A stretch of DNA of 36,532 nucleotides, taken from assembly GCA_016286115.1 (NCBI GenBank), contig JAEESA010000002.1, forward strand, positions 1-36,532, given 5' to 3'. Of the stretch, positions 10,601 to 17,644 are shown piece after piece. Source of the stretch: Lachnospiraceae bacterium. Its GTDB lineage: Bacteria; Bacillota; Clostridia; Lachnospirales; Lachnospiraceae. Made by a program: the position numbers and the translations under genes. Each line of letters starts with the position of its first letter. Position 1 is the first letter of the stretch. Under the pieces are notes generated by a model that had not been told where the DNA came from, did no database searches, and saw only the letters and a program-made list of their open reading frames with translations.

Positions 10601-10718
10601 TTCTTTGCGTTACAGACCGCCTGATCTTAGCCTTTCCCTGATCCTCTTCCTTCCCCATAAGGACGTTTTTTTTCTCAGCAAAGACCTCTTCCTCCATGGA
10701 TAGTCCGGACTTTTTCAC
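1644..10718 (-). CDS. Giant multidomain protein (~3024 aa) with a papain-like cysteine peptidase domain and internal repeats; true 5' end may be at 10780 (see finding)
   Basis: Uninterrupted ~9 kb ORF. Cys motif QQDTSNCWAVSGALLLN; His motif NHYVTITKINGEMLTVLDSSG. Track start is a GTG at 10718 with no SD; a strong SD-ATG lies at 10780 in another frame. Confidence 0.9.
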   Translation of the reverse strand: MKKSGLSMEEEVFAEKKNVLMGKEEDQGKAKIRRSVTQRSKMLDELKSNALMLPHYIPENKAKGKALSKEEKAAAEMEAFHRSLEQEELSIFGEEGIGEIDRRRYADLNESKKNKRINAAISRLKNADQIRAAEERMGNAPWEHVDIDKERFLKEVRGFMILTEKPFWMDTDKNFAHNLEKNYELCKTAWRMKKWVSDAVAGGYFPKNISLPVIEAKIAGLLEVKEYLDVQKELMKNPYYQYMAKEDVSYNDQQIERMKNATGNQTLKEYLTNVQKLRGLSFVRKQGMSSIRKKADAEGKRQTSILKSREEKRQLIRTFSEEALDIKGNMRFRDREYDKKFTPEAFETAREYFKNLNVKDLHFKSMRDIAEHFKENTRLFDEVREFEHLLFVAVQRNLAPPDDEMIKLRAKIKAFKSAEYMMVNIQKNILQKSDRFVKDMTDREFLLDCQSFVKLQTGPDEAYDMPLPGQNMESYYKSVLEAVKNEHKDRAKAIKLAYGLTHPVKQEEEGEVTFSLGEIPGEELTRRSEDYEKNAFISEYISDLECYTMVGYGSRAQSFAEVYGKRKGKNLTEIKGRVLGRYILGMPSHELQAVIDASELGTDQEKETLWRKIFQEAKAQNITELDSDDPKVLMNNMAYKSRISGFYSNMAGSTAVLPKMIPDETIRKEAQVLYAVGTGHAQKYGAFCQGLRYKWLKSVPLSDLLSLDANLLHEFREQKSDESDADEKSRILVGERVITKNAEETYGLTVALGKPYIIKSAKKPHGKQGKTRVNDENTASISWYESRKALGLIKDTTKEELEAIQSFYADNEIPEEEPEVIRKDKQSQEKIRSLEETFKTLMSFDLARFTYRSFKDIADSSAKGKERFLQCAEISNLARRIPDLCAQYENLKTGVLLKGELKFRLNEEHLKEIKARASAITQAGAFFDKPFRRIIFSPALDDTGLSLDEILHLTEAEIREKKAAAGDDADASNLWEDVLAVTRTLQGFDLNMDLKYFIPARRFDNGCFGESAEKEIQNILNDTPRVLEGIEIGAKSFKPESEEAFLGQFAKVSKEQKKTVTEREGRLQDPQSRLAKKKAVAERLKKAQEEAIDFRIRARRKISHRIRMAVGEESLQHLSAFLSGDRDADEKMLLEYADPKKRFSLLDRMIQTMLEATEQYQIRNDEEFARKTKDLEKLSAKARALDALLKENPDYADRLRVRADAGSESDLSIVTDLLEEQLAISDYYRARTLLLTDPYYISHYNSELSVNHDEKSSEEERHVSDLIRLTAECRVRLGKTKMLNRSDRGMDLVLTKMEEESRRRAYLFGKADLKKADVSCAKKADDEIRRYLAKLLEGIDHPADYHIDDLAQTIGDSDEEHPFPEAVPLETDAVKNYIAMIRAYRRINSKGEKNATSLFDEKQKKMYDALAPIFRSIGSFTLEDPDTKEVLSLNTQPARLVIAIVLNYGKDLPIEEAVEIVEGFSVGKSKDLNLKDPEAFAYAKRRWLDSARRLFYLEYNAVKRFESTYGTLPDQLPAGSFLHSLGASRQLLFARMNFGQDTEEMISYQTCKTKDENLSLGEYLAKNGLIKEDELSDCIRLNGGFYNLVSNVYAECHSKALPSATGIGMGEQDTYYQNTYDFMIQQMETRGKYRLKGPSLSRGAERKAWREALSEGTPLMHGGSSITDFKKKKLGLCSDEEKSSIKERRKNEADLIRRYEETVKARVHTLTQDVMQKMGEQADEQLIRTLIMFHPAMMNQIPTDQIPEKETEEFISLVKDFAETEKKASVYQRMAERMSDFVSHVICPEKMVNADTLIDEETYGVRNEEIRYSSVLMKTIVQERRVQAMQSLFMAEKDKSVIQKKTWDSFRTSQKEVLSNSMIKAYKTSRSYLLLRDIGNREDSMPAFEFAEVERILAAMADVKKIDLDGGEFTDYRRGLIKRLYGIEVLKTSDIFGTKEDAKQAEREKQKVMQGQQGEQQDEDLPALPLHVAETNLGVQDYEQQDTSNCWAVSGALLLNTFLGLRKGEVGAIDQYAVRGYDPSEEEIKSYQEVAAMNFGIPKAEYDLHVRDMRRYMGARKHTVGSIYEAADFFVKNHRDMAVRRMALTLPSLKRNIGDRQFIEKTEAEKKRDRLIFQNQKIAFLNQVNEVIGTGNPVALLNTKANHYVTITKINGEMLTVLDSSGLKEETKHIDDLLYTTDTGNVIEITWFSALKTPQEEMAEQPNLTYSEEEGFGIRENTLENALNPMWKEGFAVSKKDDALGITRSAYIPYKESPVHAEKLEKDALKKYNEDFKNDRTRMDQRLTTYVDSYEKGQWEKEHEPVGVSRLTYAGRLVSDMSYFKEKEEEEAFETYDAFMIRPESLTKEEKRKRTREYENFFETLLSFDLKKFEFADPKELLNKANKDVRMLGQMMNALPENIFDDYLEMGNDPDALCSLEADDLKEIRARWALVKGIQAWYTGYPLLMENPEAASFDIKELLNLPETDFLVLAKKASPEVASALTGLVGIRAAAEYGMEPGADIHKLLQKERKKYGLGQEDKREEILKKLRSRSAREKEILQKEAEEYPQQKSQAEELTYESNVLRDYVSEADFKKYGGVSRHKVLPKDEAIQIERKSEGFIVAVPYGDGKLMELRPSVPEQLRIGGKQIPFRRTYNYIMKAIHASFFDEEDKLKEDADKIASDLELIFRCTGVFKYEYDEKTAHETAERLILPELCKFVSKKEAKKIISDWELVQKQSKTPVLYDNELEMSRFLLRIKRGLKEDPKEWEDLAVTMGADRKDAAEAAKEMKEELKHTLDQMRGIRDMDADGKVAPLMRTCSSHAMFVQGIKLNFLSRLEKIYRYRFDVTEHLKANAIRDLKRILKDFDVFTKQNTMPEIPELRQKLEEYLDKLNRNKDLTKAEWDHYKMVMTGRYLGYDFHASVKIFAEQDKKKGKVTYVTETFAPKPWEIFASPFTMDGTVGEYYGEVNDGGEDGVIPEMSSKEVDKLVMEEYDAYDGEHAKAQQRCRGVNEGMTGYYRHTSFLLSSRSQVWRRRIREDRFY
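4100..4790 (-). other. Predicted papain-like (clan CA-type) cysteine peptidase domain in the 3024 aa protein
   Basis: Q-x(4)-NCW-x(2)-S near 4741-4780 and NHYVTITKINGEMLTVLDSSG near 4220-4292, in the order Q..C..H..D. Confidence 0.65.
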
Positions 10719-10805
10719 CTCAAAGGATTTGGTGCGCCTGATCTCTTCCTGTTTTCGGTCTCAATCCTTACATCTCCCATAGCCAGTCCTCCTTAGGATT
10801 TCCTG

Positions 10806-13800
10806 TCACATAGCGTTCTTTTTTGCCAGTGCCTCATTTTCCCGTATCCTTATGATCCCCCAGATCTGTTTGAAACGCTCTTCCCGGGTTTTGCGATTTT
10901 TCTCAATCCGCTTCACGCTGTCCTTTGAACCCGCGAGGGTGGTCGATATCAGTTCTCTTGGATACTCTTCATGGATATACACATCCAGATCCGTAATAAC
11001 AAACTCGTCCTGCCGGTTCTTGTCCTTCTGGTAATTTGCGATCGTAATCTGCTTTGTTCCCGAGACGAGGCAGCCCATGATACAGGCCTTCGCCACCATA
11101 TCACGGTAAGCAAGCCTGGTCTCTTCTGATGTCATTTCAGGCTCGAATACCGTCATGATCCTGTCAATCTGCGGCAGGGCTTCCGCGGCCGGCTTCCCGT
11201 CGATGAAAAACAGATCCAGGATACTGTTTACGCCATGTTCTCTCGCATAGTCGTTCGAAAAGAGATCCGCCCGTTCCTGGAGCGCTTTTGCGCCGCCGTA
11301 ATTCTTGATCGTACTCTGATAGTCAAAGAGCGTTCCGACATTCCTGTCAAACTCTTGTGACGCATTCAGAAGCTTCTCCCGGAAGCGGAGCAGTTTCTTT
11401 GGATCACGTGTCATGTTCCGAAGACTTTTTTCAGACTTCTGCATCTCTTCGTGATACAGCTGAATGGCATCCAGCGTGGCCCACTCGTCTCCTTCTTCAT
11501 CTTCATAGATTTTTGACGCTGTGATGTCCAGACGTACTTCCTTCGCGTTCAGCCGGTGAGGAACAGCCTCCTTATCCGGGAGCTTTCCCTTTTGACCCAG
11601 CTGATCCGTTTCCACACAGAACAGACGATAGATATTGCCTCCCTCCAGATTCGCCCCGGCAAGATCCCTTACGGTATATTCACGGAAGCTGTCCACGATG
11701 GAAAGTCCCTTTTGGGTTGTTTTGGACGAGGCGTTCATGAGCGCGATCTGAAGGTTCTCCACCCTCGTCCACATGGCCTCTTTTTCCGCCTCCGTCACAG
11801 TACTTCCCAGCATCAGAAACAGGGGTTCCTTCTGCAGTGCAAGCACGCGGTCTGCCGTTTTGCGGCTGATGAGCTGCATGGTCTCGGGAATGCTCATTTT
11901 TTTCGTGTGGCGTTTGAGATTCTTTGCCAGCATGGTACCAAAGGAAAGATCATGATCGACTCCGACGATCCTTTTGATCCTGCGGATGGGAACTTTTGTG
12001 GTCTTGTTTACTTTCCCGGTCTCCTCCATCTCAAACATCATATTCCCCATATGCCGGTCTACATTCCCGCAAAGATAATCCGTAACCTGGATATCGGAAA
12101 GCTGCTCTATGATCGAAGACTCATTATCCACAATGAATTCCCCGTTTAAGATCCCCTCCTTCAGATTCCTGATCTTTATGCCGTTGATATACTCCATCAT
12201 GGTACCTTTCCGGTAGTCCGAATTCATTCCCTTTGTGAGTTCAACCCTGGCGATCACGGATTTTGCGATGTTTTTCTCTGTATCCAGCTCTTTTGCCATA
12301 ATAGACATGGCAACGTTCCGCTTGTTGAGGTTCGCTCCCTGCGGGATCCCGTATTTTTCGTACATAAGCACATGTTTTCTCTCTGTGCCGTAGAGCTTCT
12401 TCCTGTTTTTATCCGTGACCGCATTTTCATCCGTAAAGACCCAGTAGCGCTTCTTCCCGTCAATATCTTCGGGAATGACTTTCCGTTTGTTTAAGGCTCC
12501 GCCCACTTCTGCAAGCTTTTCTTTGGAAATGTCGACCACCATCGCGCGGCTTTCCTCCAGCGCCTCCTCCAGGCTCCAGCTTTTGTCCGGGCTCTTTTCT
12601 CCCAGGAATTTATAGTCTACTTCCAACGTCTGGATCAGTTCCTCTACGATGTCATAGCGTCTCCGGTAGATAGCGTTTCGATGGGAGCGGTTCTTAGGCC
12701 TAAGATACTGCTTTGCGGTGCGTATGGTTTTTTCATAGGCTCTTCGAAGATCGATCATGCTCTCCGGATCCAGATTCTTTCCATCGGCCGGACTTTTTTT
12801 TATGATCGTCGAATGACAGTCAAAAAGTGCTAATAAATTTCTGTGAAAAACCTTATATGCATTGGAATGCCCGGAGGTATCCATGTCGGCAAGATTGTCG
12901 ATAAAACGGTTCAGCTTCGCCATGTGACGGGTATGCTGCTTCTTCGCATTGATCGCGCGGAGATAGGATTCGTGTTGTAATTTCCCCTGCTCCGCCATTC
13001 CGGCATGAGCTGCAGCCTCATTGCATAAGGTCCAGATCTTCCGTTCCTCCTTTTCGGACAGTTCGGGCGTGTTTTTCTCCCCGCGGTGGGTGTTGTTCTG
13101 ATCAGCGAACTCTGTACTCACCACAGATTCGAACTGGTATTCCAACGGTCCCTGATCAAGTCCAAAAAACAGATCATAATGGGACGTCGTATTTCCCATC
13201 ACCATATTGATCCCGCCGGTAAGATCCGTCGTCTGTTCCCGGTCTGCCACAAATTCCCTGGAAAGATAGCCTTTTTGTACCAGATACTCCAGGATCGGGA
13301 TCTTTTTACCGTCACGCGTTACCACATCTGTTTTCGGCATATCCAGCATAGCATTTGCGATCAGAAGTCGATGCGAAATAAGGGTATTGCCGTTTGATGC
13401 TACTGTGAGCGCTATCGGCGGAAGCTGCGTGGGGATCATGCCATAGGTCCGCACGTTCCGCTTCTCCTCATTGGCAAAGGCCGCGTAGATCTTCGCATAG
13501 CTTCTGAGATAAAGATCCTGTGCAGCGGCTGCCTGCTCGGGATCGGAATAATCCACATCCTTCCAGTTTGCCACGCAAAAATCTTCAAATAGCTCCAGGA
13601 TCTCTTCTTCACTCATCATCTGACTCGCGCCGGCCTGGATGAAATAGCCATAGTCACGCGTCAGACTGGAACCATAGGAAAAGCTTTCCCCCGTGAAGGG
13701 ATTTTTGAACGGTATTTTGTCATCCGTTTTATTCAATCGGCTCTCTTCGCCCTTAGGAGCTGCTAAATCTACCAGTTTATCGAAGGCGCCGAGCAGCATT

Positions 13801-16772
13801 TCGTCAAAAAACGTCTTTTTCATTGCATCTAAATTGCCTTTGGACTGGATCTGACGGATCAGCTTCTTAAACCGGTCTGAATAACCTTTTGTCAATGCTT
13901 CGGTATCAATTCCTGCCGCTGTGAGAAGGGTGTTCGGATGCTCGCTTTTGAATTTCCGGATCTCCGTAAGAAGCGACTGCATCGACTCCTTTGTAACAAG
14001 CGTAAGATCAAGTCTCCCATCGGCGTAAGCCCTGGTCTTATGTTCCTCTTCGAGAGCCTCGATGGTCTCCGAAGAGCCGGAGGTCCTCCAATGCTCCAGT
14101 TCCTTTCCGGTCATCAGACCTTCCAGCTTTTCCAATGTATCCCTGCTTTTTGCCAGAAGCTTTGACAGAGTCACATGCTCTAAGTTTCGGTTTTTTCCTT
14201 TCTCCACCTTCAGTCCGATCTCTTTGTTGTAATGGGAAAGATAATACCCATCCGTCATGACAAGTTTCCGGATGCGGTAATGATCGGATATCCTGCCGAG
14301 CCGGTCCATCTGTTTCATCACCCGGTCATAGAGAGTTTCCTGGTTCTTTTCTCCGGGGGCGCTGATGATCTGATCCCTCAGCTCCTTCACAAAGCTGCGA
14401 TCCGTATCTAAAAGCTTCTTTATGCCCTGCACCTTCAGACTGATCTCTTCGAGTTTCTCCGCGTGCGCTGAGAGCGCTTTGTCATCCGTAAGATCCAGGT
14501 TCTCCGTGTTTATGGAGAGGAAACGGGAGGTCACCGCAGAAAATGCGAAGGAATCGCCTTCTGTGGACAGGCTTTTTACCAGAAGACTGTTCTCTTCGTC
14601 ATTTTCCGAGAAGAAAGCGGAAAGCGCCTTAAACCGTTCCTCGGAAAGACCGGTCTTGAGGTCGAACCGGATCTTCCGCCGGGCTTTTGCCATCCTGTCC
14701 TTTGCCCGGTTCGATTTCTTAATCATCTCAAGCGCAAAACGGTTCTTCTCGAAGAGCTCCGTTTTCGGTGTCTTCATCTCCTCTTCGCGTCGTGCCTGCG
14801 TATATTTTTCCAGATCGCTGTATTTTTCTGCATAGTTTTTAAAGAGCTCTCTGGATACAGAGGTCTTTTTAAAAATCCGCGTGAAAGCAGGGATCCCCGC
14901 AGAAAGGCGCATCTTTAATTCCTCTTTGGCTTTCTCGGATGCCTTCTTCAGACTCTCCTCATATTTTTTTTCCGGCTTTTTCTTCGCGGGATATCGATAT
15001 GCGCTCAGATCCAGAATCTGCAGTTCTTTCGGCTCTTCCTTCTTCTCTTCTTTCTTCTCCTGTTTCTTTGGCTCTTCTTTCTTCTCCTGTTCTTTCGGTT
15101 CTTCTTTTTCTTTCTGCTGTTCCTTTGGCTGCTCTTTTTCTTTCTGTTCTTCCTTCGGCTGTTCTTCTTCCTTCTGCAGTTTCTTCGGCTGCTTTGCTTT
15201 CTGCTGTTCCTCTTTCTGCGCAGCTTCCCACGCCACGTCATCCCGCTCTTCCCACTGCTCAAACTGCTTCTCTGTCATAAACGCGCCGCGGTGGAAACAG
15301 ACAGACTCCGTCATATAGTGGGAAATATCCTCATTCCCCCCTTCTTCTATCTTCGCCTGGGTCTTCCGGATCGCGATCCCCACGCGGTGCGCCACATCGT
15401 CAAATTCCTGCACACTGTTGGTTCGCACCGCCTCGCCGGTCTTTTCATCGATCCCGATGCCGCCGTATTCATCTTTGAGGGATTTTAGTGACGCAGGGGT
15501 GATCTTTGTCGCCCAGGTCAGCTCCGTTGTAGAAAGACCCGGATATCCTCCGATCTCATCCAGAAATTTTCTGAAATCCTTTGTGATCGGTTTTTCCGCC
15601 TTTGAAGACATGGAATCCAGATAAGTGATCTGCTTATTGGAAAGACCGACGATGGTGACATAGTGCCCCTTGGAAAAGAAGGATACCGGTTCCCCCGTTT
15701 TTAAGACACGGTGAAGCTTTTCCTTCATCGCTTCGATCATATTCGCCTTAGCATTCGGGCTCTTTGCTACATCCAGGCTGAAGGTGCATTTATGAATGGC
15801 AATATCCCGCCGACCCAGGCCGCCATACTTCTGTTTATCGAAAAGCACATCGGAAACAGCGAAAAAGTTCCCGTAACGGGACTTATCGTACCCTGCAAAT
15901 TCTTCCACCTCGCGCTTGCTTGCATCATAATCGTAATCGACGCCCTGTGCAAGAAACTCCTCTCTGCTTAAATAACGCGGCTTAAAGCTCCGGACCTTAA
16001 ACTGATTCAGGAGATTTGTCTTCGCAAGATGATTGACGATCTTCGAACCAGCGCAGCCATAGCAGTTTGCGCCTTCCTGTCTCTCATAGCCATAAGAACC
16101 GGAGGGAAGGATCGTTTTCTGCTTTACCTCCTTCCTGAGAGCGCGGTTTTCCAGTTCAAACTGGCGGTATTCATCCTTGTGAAGCTGATAAGTGTGATAT
16201 GCGTTTGTCAGATCCAGAAGATGATAGATCTCCCATAATCCCATTTTCTTTATCAGCTGGTAGGTTGCGCCGGTTTCCGCATTGTTGTGCAGGCTTTCAT
16301 AATATTCCCGGCGTTCTTTCGGAGATAAGGTCTCCATCAGATAGGCCTGCCGGATCCCGCCGAGTTCTTCCGTGGTGGGGATATAGCCATCCGGCTTATC
16401 GGCCACCTTTCCCTTCCACTTCTCTGCCAGAAACGCCGGAGAAATTTCTTCCAGCATGGCTGAGGTAAAGCCGTACTCCACCTCGTCCTCCTTATGCAGT
16501 TTCATAGCATCGTCACTGTCCCCGACCGTAAAGACCGGCTTATATCCGCCGCCCGTCAATGGAACAAGCCGGTATGTCATGCCGTTTTCATGAAAATAGC
16601 GTTCGTCCCAGGCCGCCTGCTCCGTGGATCTCTTCCGCATAAGACCAATGTCTTTCTTCTTCGGGACGCTGTTGATCACATTCTTATTTTTCTTCCTTTG
16701 TTCCGGCTCCTTCTCCTTCTGTGTAGTGGAGATGACGTCGTTAATTACGTTTTTCTCATGAAAAATTGACAT
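10806..16772 (-). CDS. Giant multidomain protein (1988 aa): papain-like peptidase domain, K/E/Q/P-rich linker, C-terminal PI3/4K- or HipA-like kinase motif
   Basis: Full-length ORF with SD (AAAGAAAGGAATGTATTATG). Motifs QEGANCYGCAGSK, GHYVTIVGLSNKQITYLDSMS, GNVDRHMGNMMF and VGVDHDLSFGTML. Confidence 0.92.
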   Translation of the reverse strand: MSIFHEKNVINDVISTTQKEKEPEQRKKNKNVINSVPKKKDIGLMRKRSTEQAAWDERYFHENGMTYRLVPLTGGGYKPVFTVGDSDDAMKLHKEDEVEYGFTSAMLEEISPAFLAEKWKGKVADKPDGYIPTTEELGGIRQAYLMETLSPKERREYYESLHNNAETGATYQLIKKMGLWEIYHLLDLTNAYHTYQLHKDEYRQFELENRALRKEVKQKTILPSGSYGYERQEGANCYGCAGSKIVNHLAKTNLLNQFKVRSFKPRYLSREEFLAQGVDYDYDASKREVEEFAGYDKSRYGNFFAVSDVLFDKQKYGGLGRRDIAIHKCTFSLDVAKSPNAKANMIEAMKEKLHRVLKTGEPVSFFSKGHYVTIVGLSNKQITYLDSMSSKAEKPITKDFRKFLDEIGGYPGLSTTELTWATKITPASLKSLKDEYGGIGIDEKTGEAVRTNSVQEFDDVAHRVGIAIRKTQAKIEEGGNEDISHYMTESVCFHRGAFMTEKQFEQWEERDDVAWEAAQKEEQQKAKQPKKLQKEEEQPKEEQKEKEQPKEQQKEKEEPKEQEKKEEPKKQEKKEEKKEEPKELQILDLSAYRYPAKKKPEKKYEESLKKASEKAKEELKMRLSAGIPAFTRIFKKTSVSRELFKNYAEKYSDLEKYTQARREEEMKTPKTELFEKNRFALEMIKKSNRAKDRMAKARRKIRFDLKTGLSEERFKALSAFFSENDEENSLLVKSLSTEGDSFAFSAVTSRFLSINTENLDLTDDKALSAHAEKLEEISLKVQGIKKLLDTDRSFVKELRDQIISAPGEKNQETLYDRVMKQMDRLGRISDHYRIRKLVMTDGYYLSHYNKEIGLKVEKGKNRNLEHVTLSKLLAKSRDTLEKLEGLMTGKELEHWRTSGSSETIEALEEEHKTRAYADGRLDLTLVTKESMQSLLTEIRKFKSEHPNTLLTAAGIDTEALTKGYSDRFKKLIRQIQSKGNLDAMKKTFFDEMLLGAFDKLVDLAAPKGEESRLNKTDDKIPFKNPFTGESFSYGSSLTRDYGYFIQAGASQMMSEEEILELFEDFCVANWKDVDYSDPEQAAAAQDLYLRSYAKIYAAFANEEKRNVRTYGMIPTQLPPIALTVASNGNTLISHRLLIANAMLDMPKTDVVTRDGKKIPILEYLVQKGYLSREFVADREQTTDLTGGINMVMGNTTSHYDLFFGLDQGPLEYQFESVVSTEFADQNNTHRGEKNTPELSEKEERKIWTLCNEAAAHAGMAEQGKLQHESYLRAINAKKQHTRHMAKLNRFIDNLADMDTSGHSNAYKVFHRNLLALFDCHSTIIKKSPADGKNLDPESMIDLRRAYEKTIRTAKQYLRPKNRSHRNAIYRRRYDIVEELIQTLEVDYKFLGEKSPDKSWSLEEALEESRAMVVDISKEKLAEVGGALNKRKVIPEDIDGKKRYWVFTDENAVTDKNRKKLYGTERKHVLMYEKYGIPQGANLNKRNVAMSIMAKELDTEKNIAKSVIARVELTKGMNSDYRKGTMMEYINGIKIRNLKEGILNGEFIVDNESSIIEQLSDIQVTDYLCGNVDRHMGNMMFEMEETGKVNKTTKVPIRRIKRIVGVDHDLSFGTMLAKNLKRHTKKMSIPETMQLISRKTADRVLALQKEPLFLMLGSTVTEAEKEAMWTRVENLQIALMNASSKTTQKGLSIVDSFREYTVRDLAGANLEGGNIYRLFCVETDQLGQKGKLPDKEAVPHRLNAKEVRLDITASKIYEDEEGDEWATLDAIQLYHEEMQKSEKSLRNMTRDPKKLLRFREKLLNASQEFDRNVGTLFDYQSTIKNYGGAKALQERADLFSNDYAREHGVNSILDLFFIDGKPAAEALPQIDRIMTVFEPEMTSEETRLAYRDMVAKACIMGCLVSGTKQITIANYQKDKNRQDEFVITDLDVYIHEEYPRELISTTLAGSKDSVKRIEKNRKTREERFKQIWGIIRIRENEALAKKNAM
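11900..12490 (-). other. Predicted PI3/4-kinase-like or HipA-like kinase domain in the 1988 aa protein
   Basis: KRYWVFTDEN...RNVAMSIMAKELDTEKNIAKSVIARVE...VTDYLCGNVDRHMGNMMF...VGVDHDLSFGTML. The DRHxxN plus DxxxSF layout matches the catalytic loop and metal-binding motif of this kinase fold. Confidence 0.6.
15010..15225 (-). repeat. Degenerate short tandem repeat encoding a K/E/Q/P-rich linker
   Basis: Encodes KQPKKLQKEEEQPKEEQKEKEQPKEQQKEKEEPKEQEKKEEPKKQEKKEEKKEEPKE. Repeated ttcttcttt/ctttggctgttc units are visible. Confidence 0.85.
15500..16090 (-). other. Predicted papain-like cysteine peptidase domain in the 1988 aa protein
   Basis: QEGANCYGCAGSKIVNHL near 16030-16085; KGHYVTIVGLSNKQITYLDSMS near 15610-15675. 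Layout resembles the domain in the 3024 aa protein. Confidence 0.6.
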
Positions 16773-16789
16773 AATACATTCCTTTCTTT

Positions 16790-17644
16790 CTACACCTCTC
16801 CGAAACTGACAGCTGTCCAGATCTCCGTCGTCTTCATATCACTCAGGAAAAACCGCTTTGCCACAAGCTCCGAATCCTGATTTACCACATTGAATGTAAT
16901 GTTCTTCTTCATATACGACGCCCGGAACCTTTTGATCACCTCATGCAATACACCCGCCAGATGATCCTCTTTATGCGGCTTTGACATCAGAAAGGAAAGG
17001 GTGATCGTATCCGGAATATCAGACTCACGGAATATCACACAGGCGGTGCAGTGGCCGTTCTCCAGATGGCACAGGGAAAGATCTTCTATCACCTTTTCGC
17101 CCTTCTTCGGAAGCAGAGCACTTGCCTTTCTTTCCTTCAGATCATTGAGAAGGCTGCTTTTTTCCGCCTTCGAAAGTCCGGAATACATCGTCACGTCGCA
17201 TTCATACTGAAACACGAAGTCAAACCGGGAAGGATTTTTGATCGTATCCGGCTTCACAGTATAGTACTTTCCACCGCTTACTACGGTAAAGTCCGGCATG
17301 CTTCGGAAGAAAGCGTCGGCTTCTGCTCCGTCCTCTTCGTCCACAGCGTAGACCGCCTGCAGCATAAAGGGAAGCTTGGCCATGGAAAGATACCGGAGCA
17401 GTGTTTTGATCAGGGCTGTCCCGATCCCCTGTCTTCTTAGTTCAGGATACACCTCGATATGAAGAAGCTCCGCTGTCTGGCCGTTCAGCGAAAACAAAAC
17501 CACGCCTTCCGGGATCCCGTCCTGATCCATAGCGCCGATCAGCCGGCAGCGCTTATTTTTAAGCAGCTTTTCCGGAAAAAGATCCTTGAAATATGCTGTT
17601 CTCTCATCTCCTGCAAGATGATCGATCTTTATGAATCTGCTCAT
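16790..17644 (-). CDS. Tandem GNAT-like acetyltransferase family protein (~284 aa)
   Basis: GNAT acetyl-CoA loop ELRRQGIGTALIKTLLRYL. The track starts at the GTG at 17647; the ATG at 17644 overlaps the previous gene's stop (TGATG) and is the more likely start. Confidence 0.82.
   Translation of the reverse strand: MSRFIKIDHLAGDERTAYFKDLFPEKLLKNKRCRLIGAMDQDGIPEGVVLFSLNGQTAELLHIEVYPELRRQGIGTALIKTLLRYLSMAKLPFMLQAVYAVDEEDGAEADAFFRSMPDFTVVSGGKYYTVKPDTIKNPSRFDFVFQYECDVTMYSGLSKAEKSSLLNDLKERKASALLPKKGEKVIEDLSLCHLENGHCTACVIFRESDIPDTITLSFLMSKPHKEDHLAGVLHEVIKRFRASYMKKNITFNVVNQDSELVAKRFFLSDMKTTEIWTAVSFGEV

Noticed and set aside
14881-15318. Overlapping ORFs in several frames on both strands (14881-15318 +, 14939-15280 +, 14959-15231 -, 15005-15262 -)
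   Set aside because: By-product of the triplet-like K/E/Q/P repeat, which is open in many frames.
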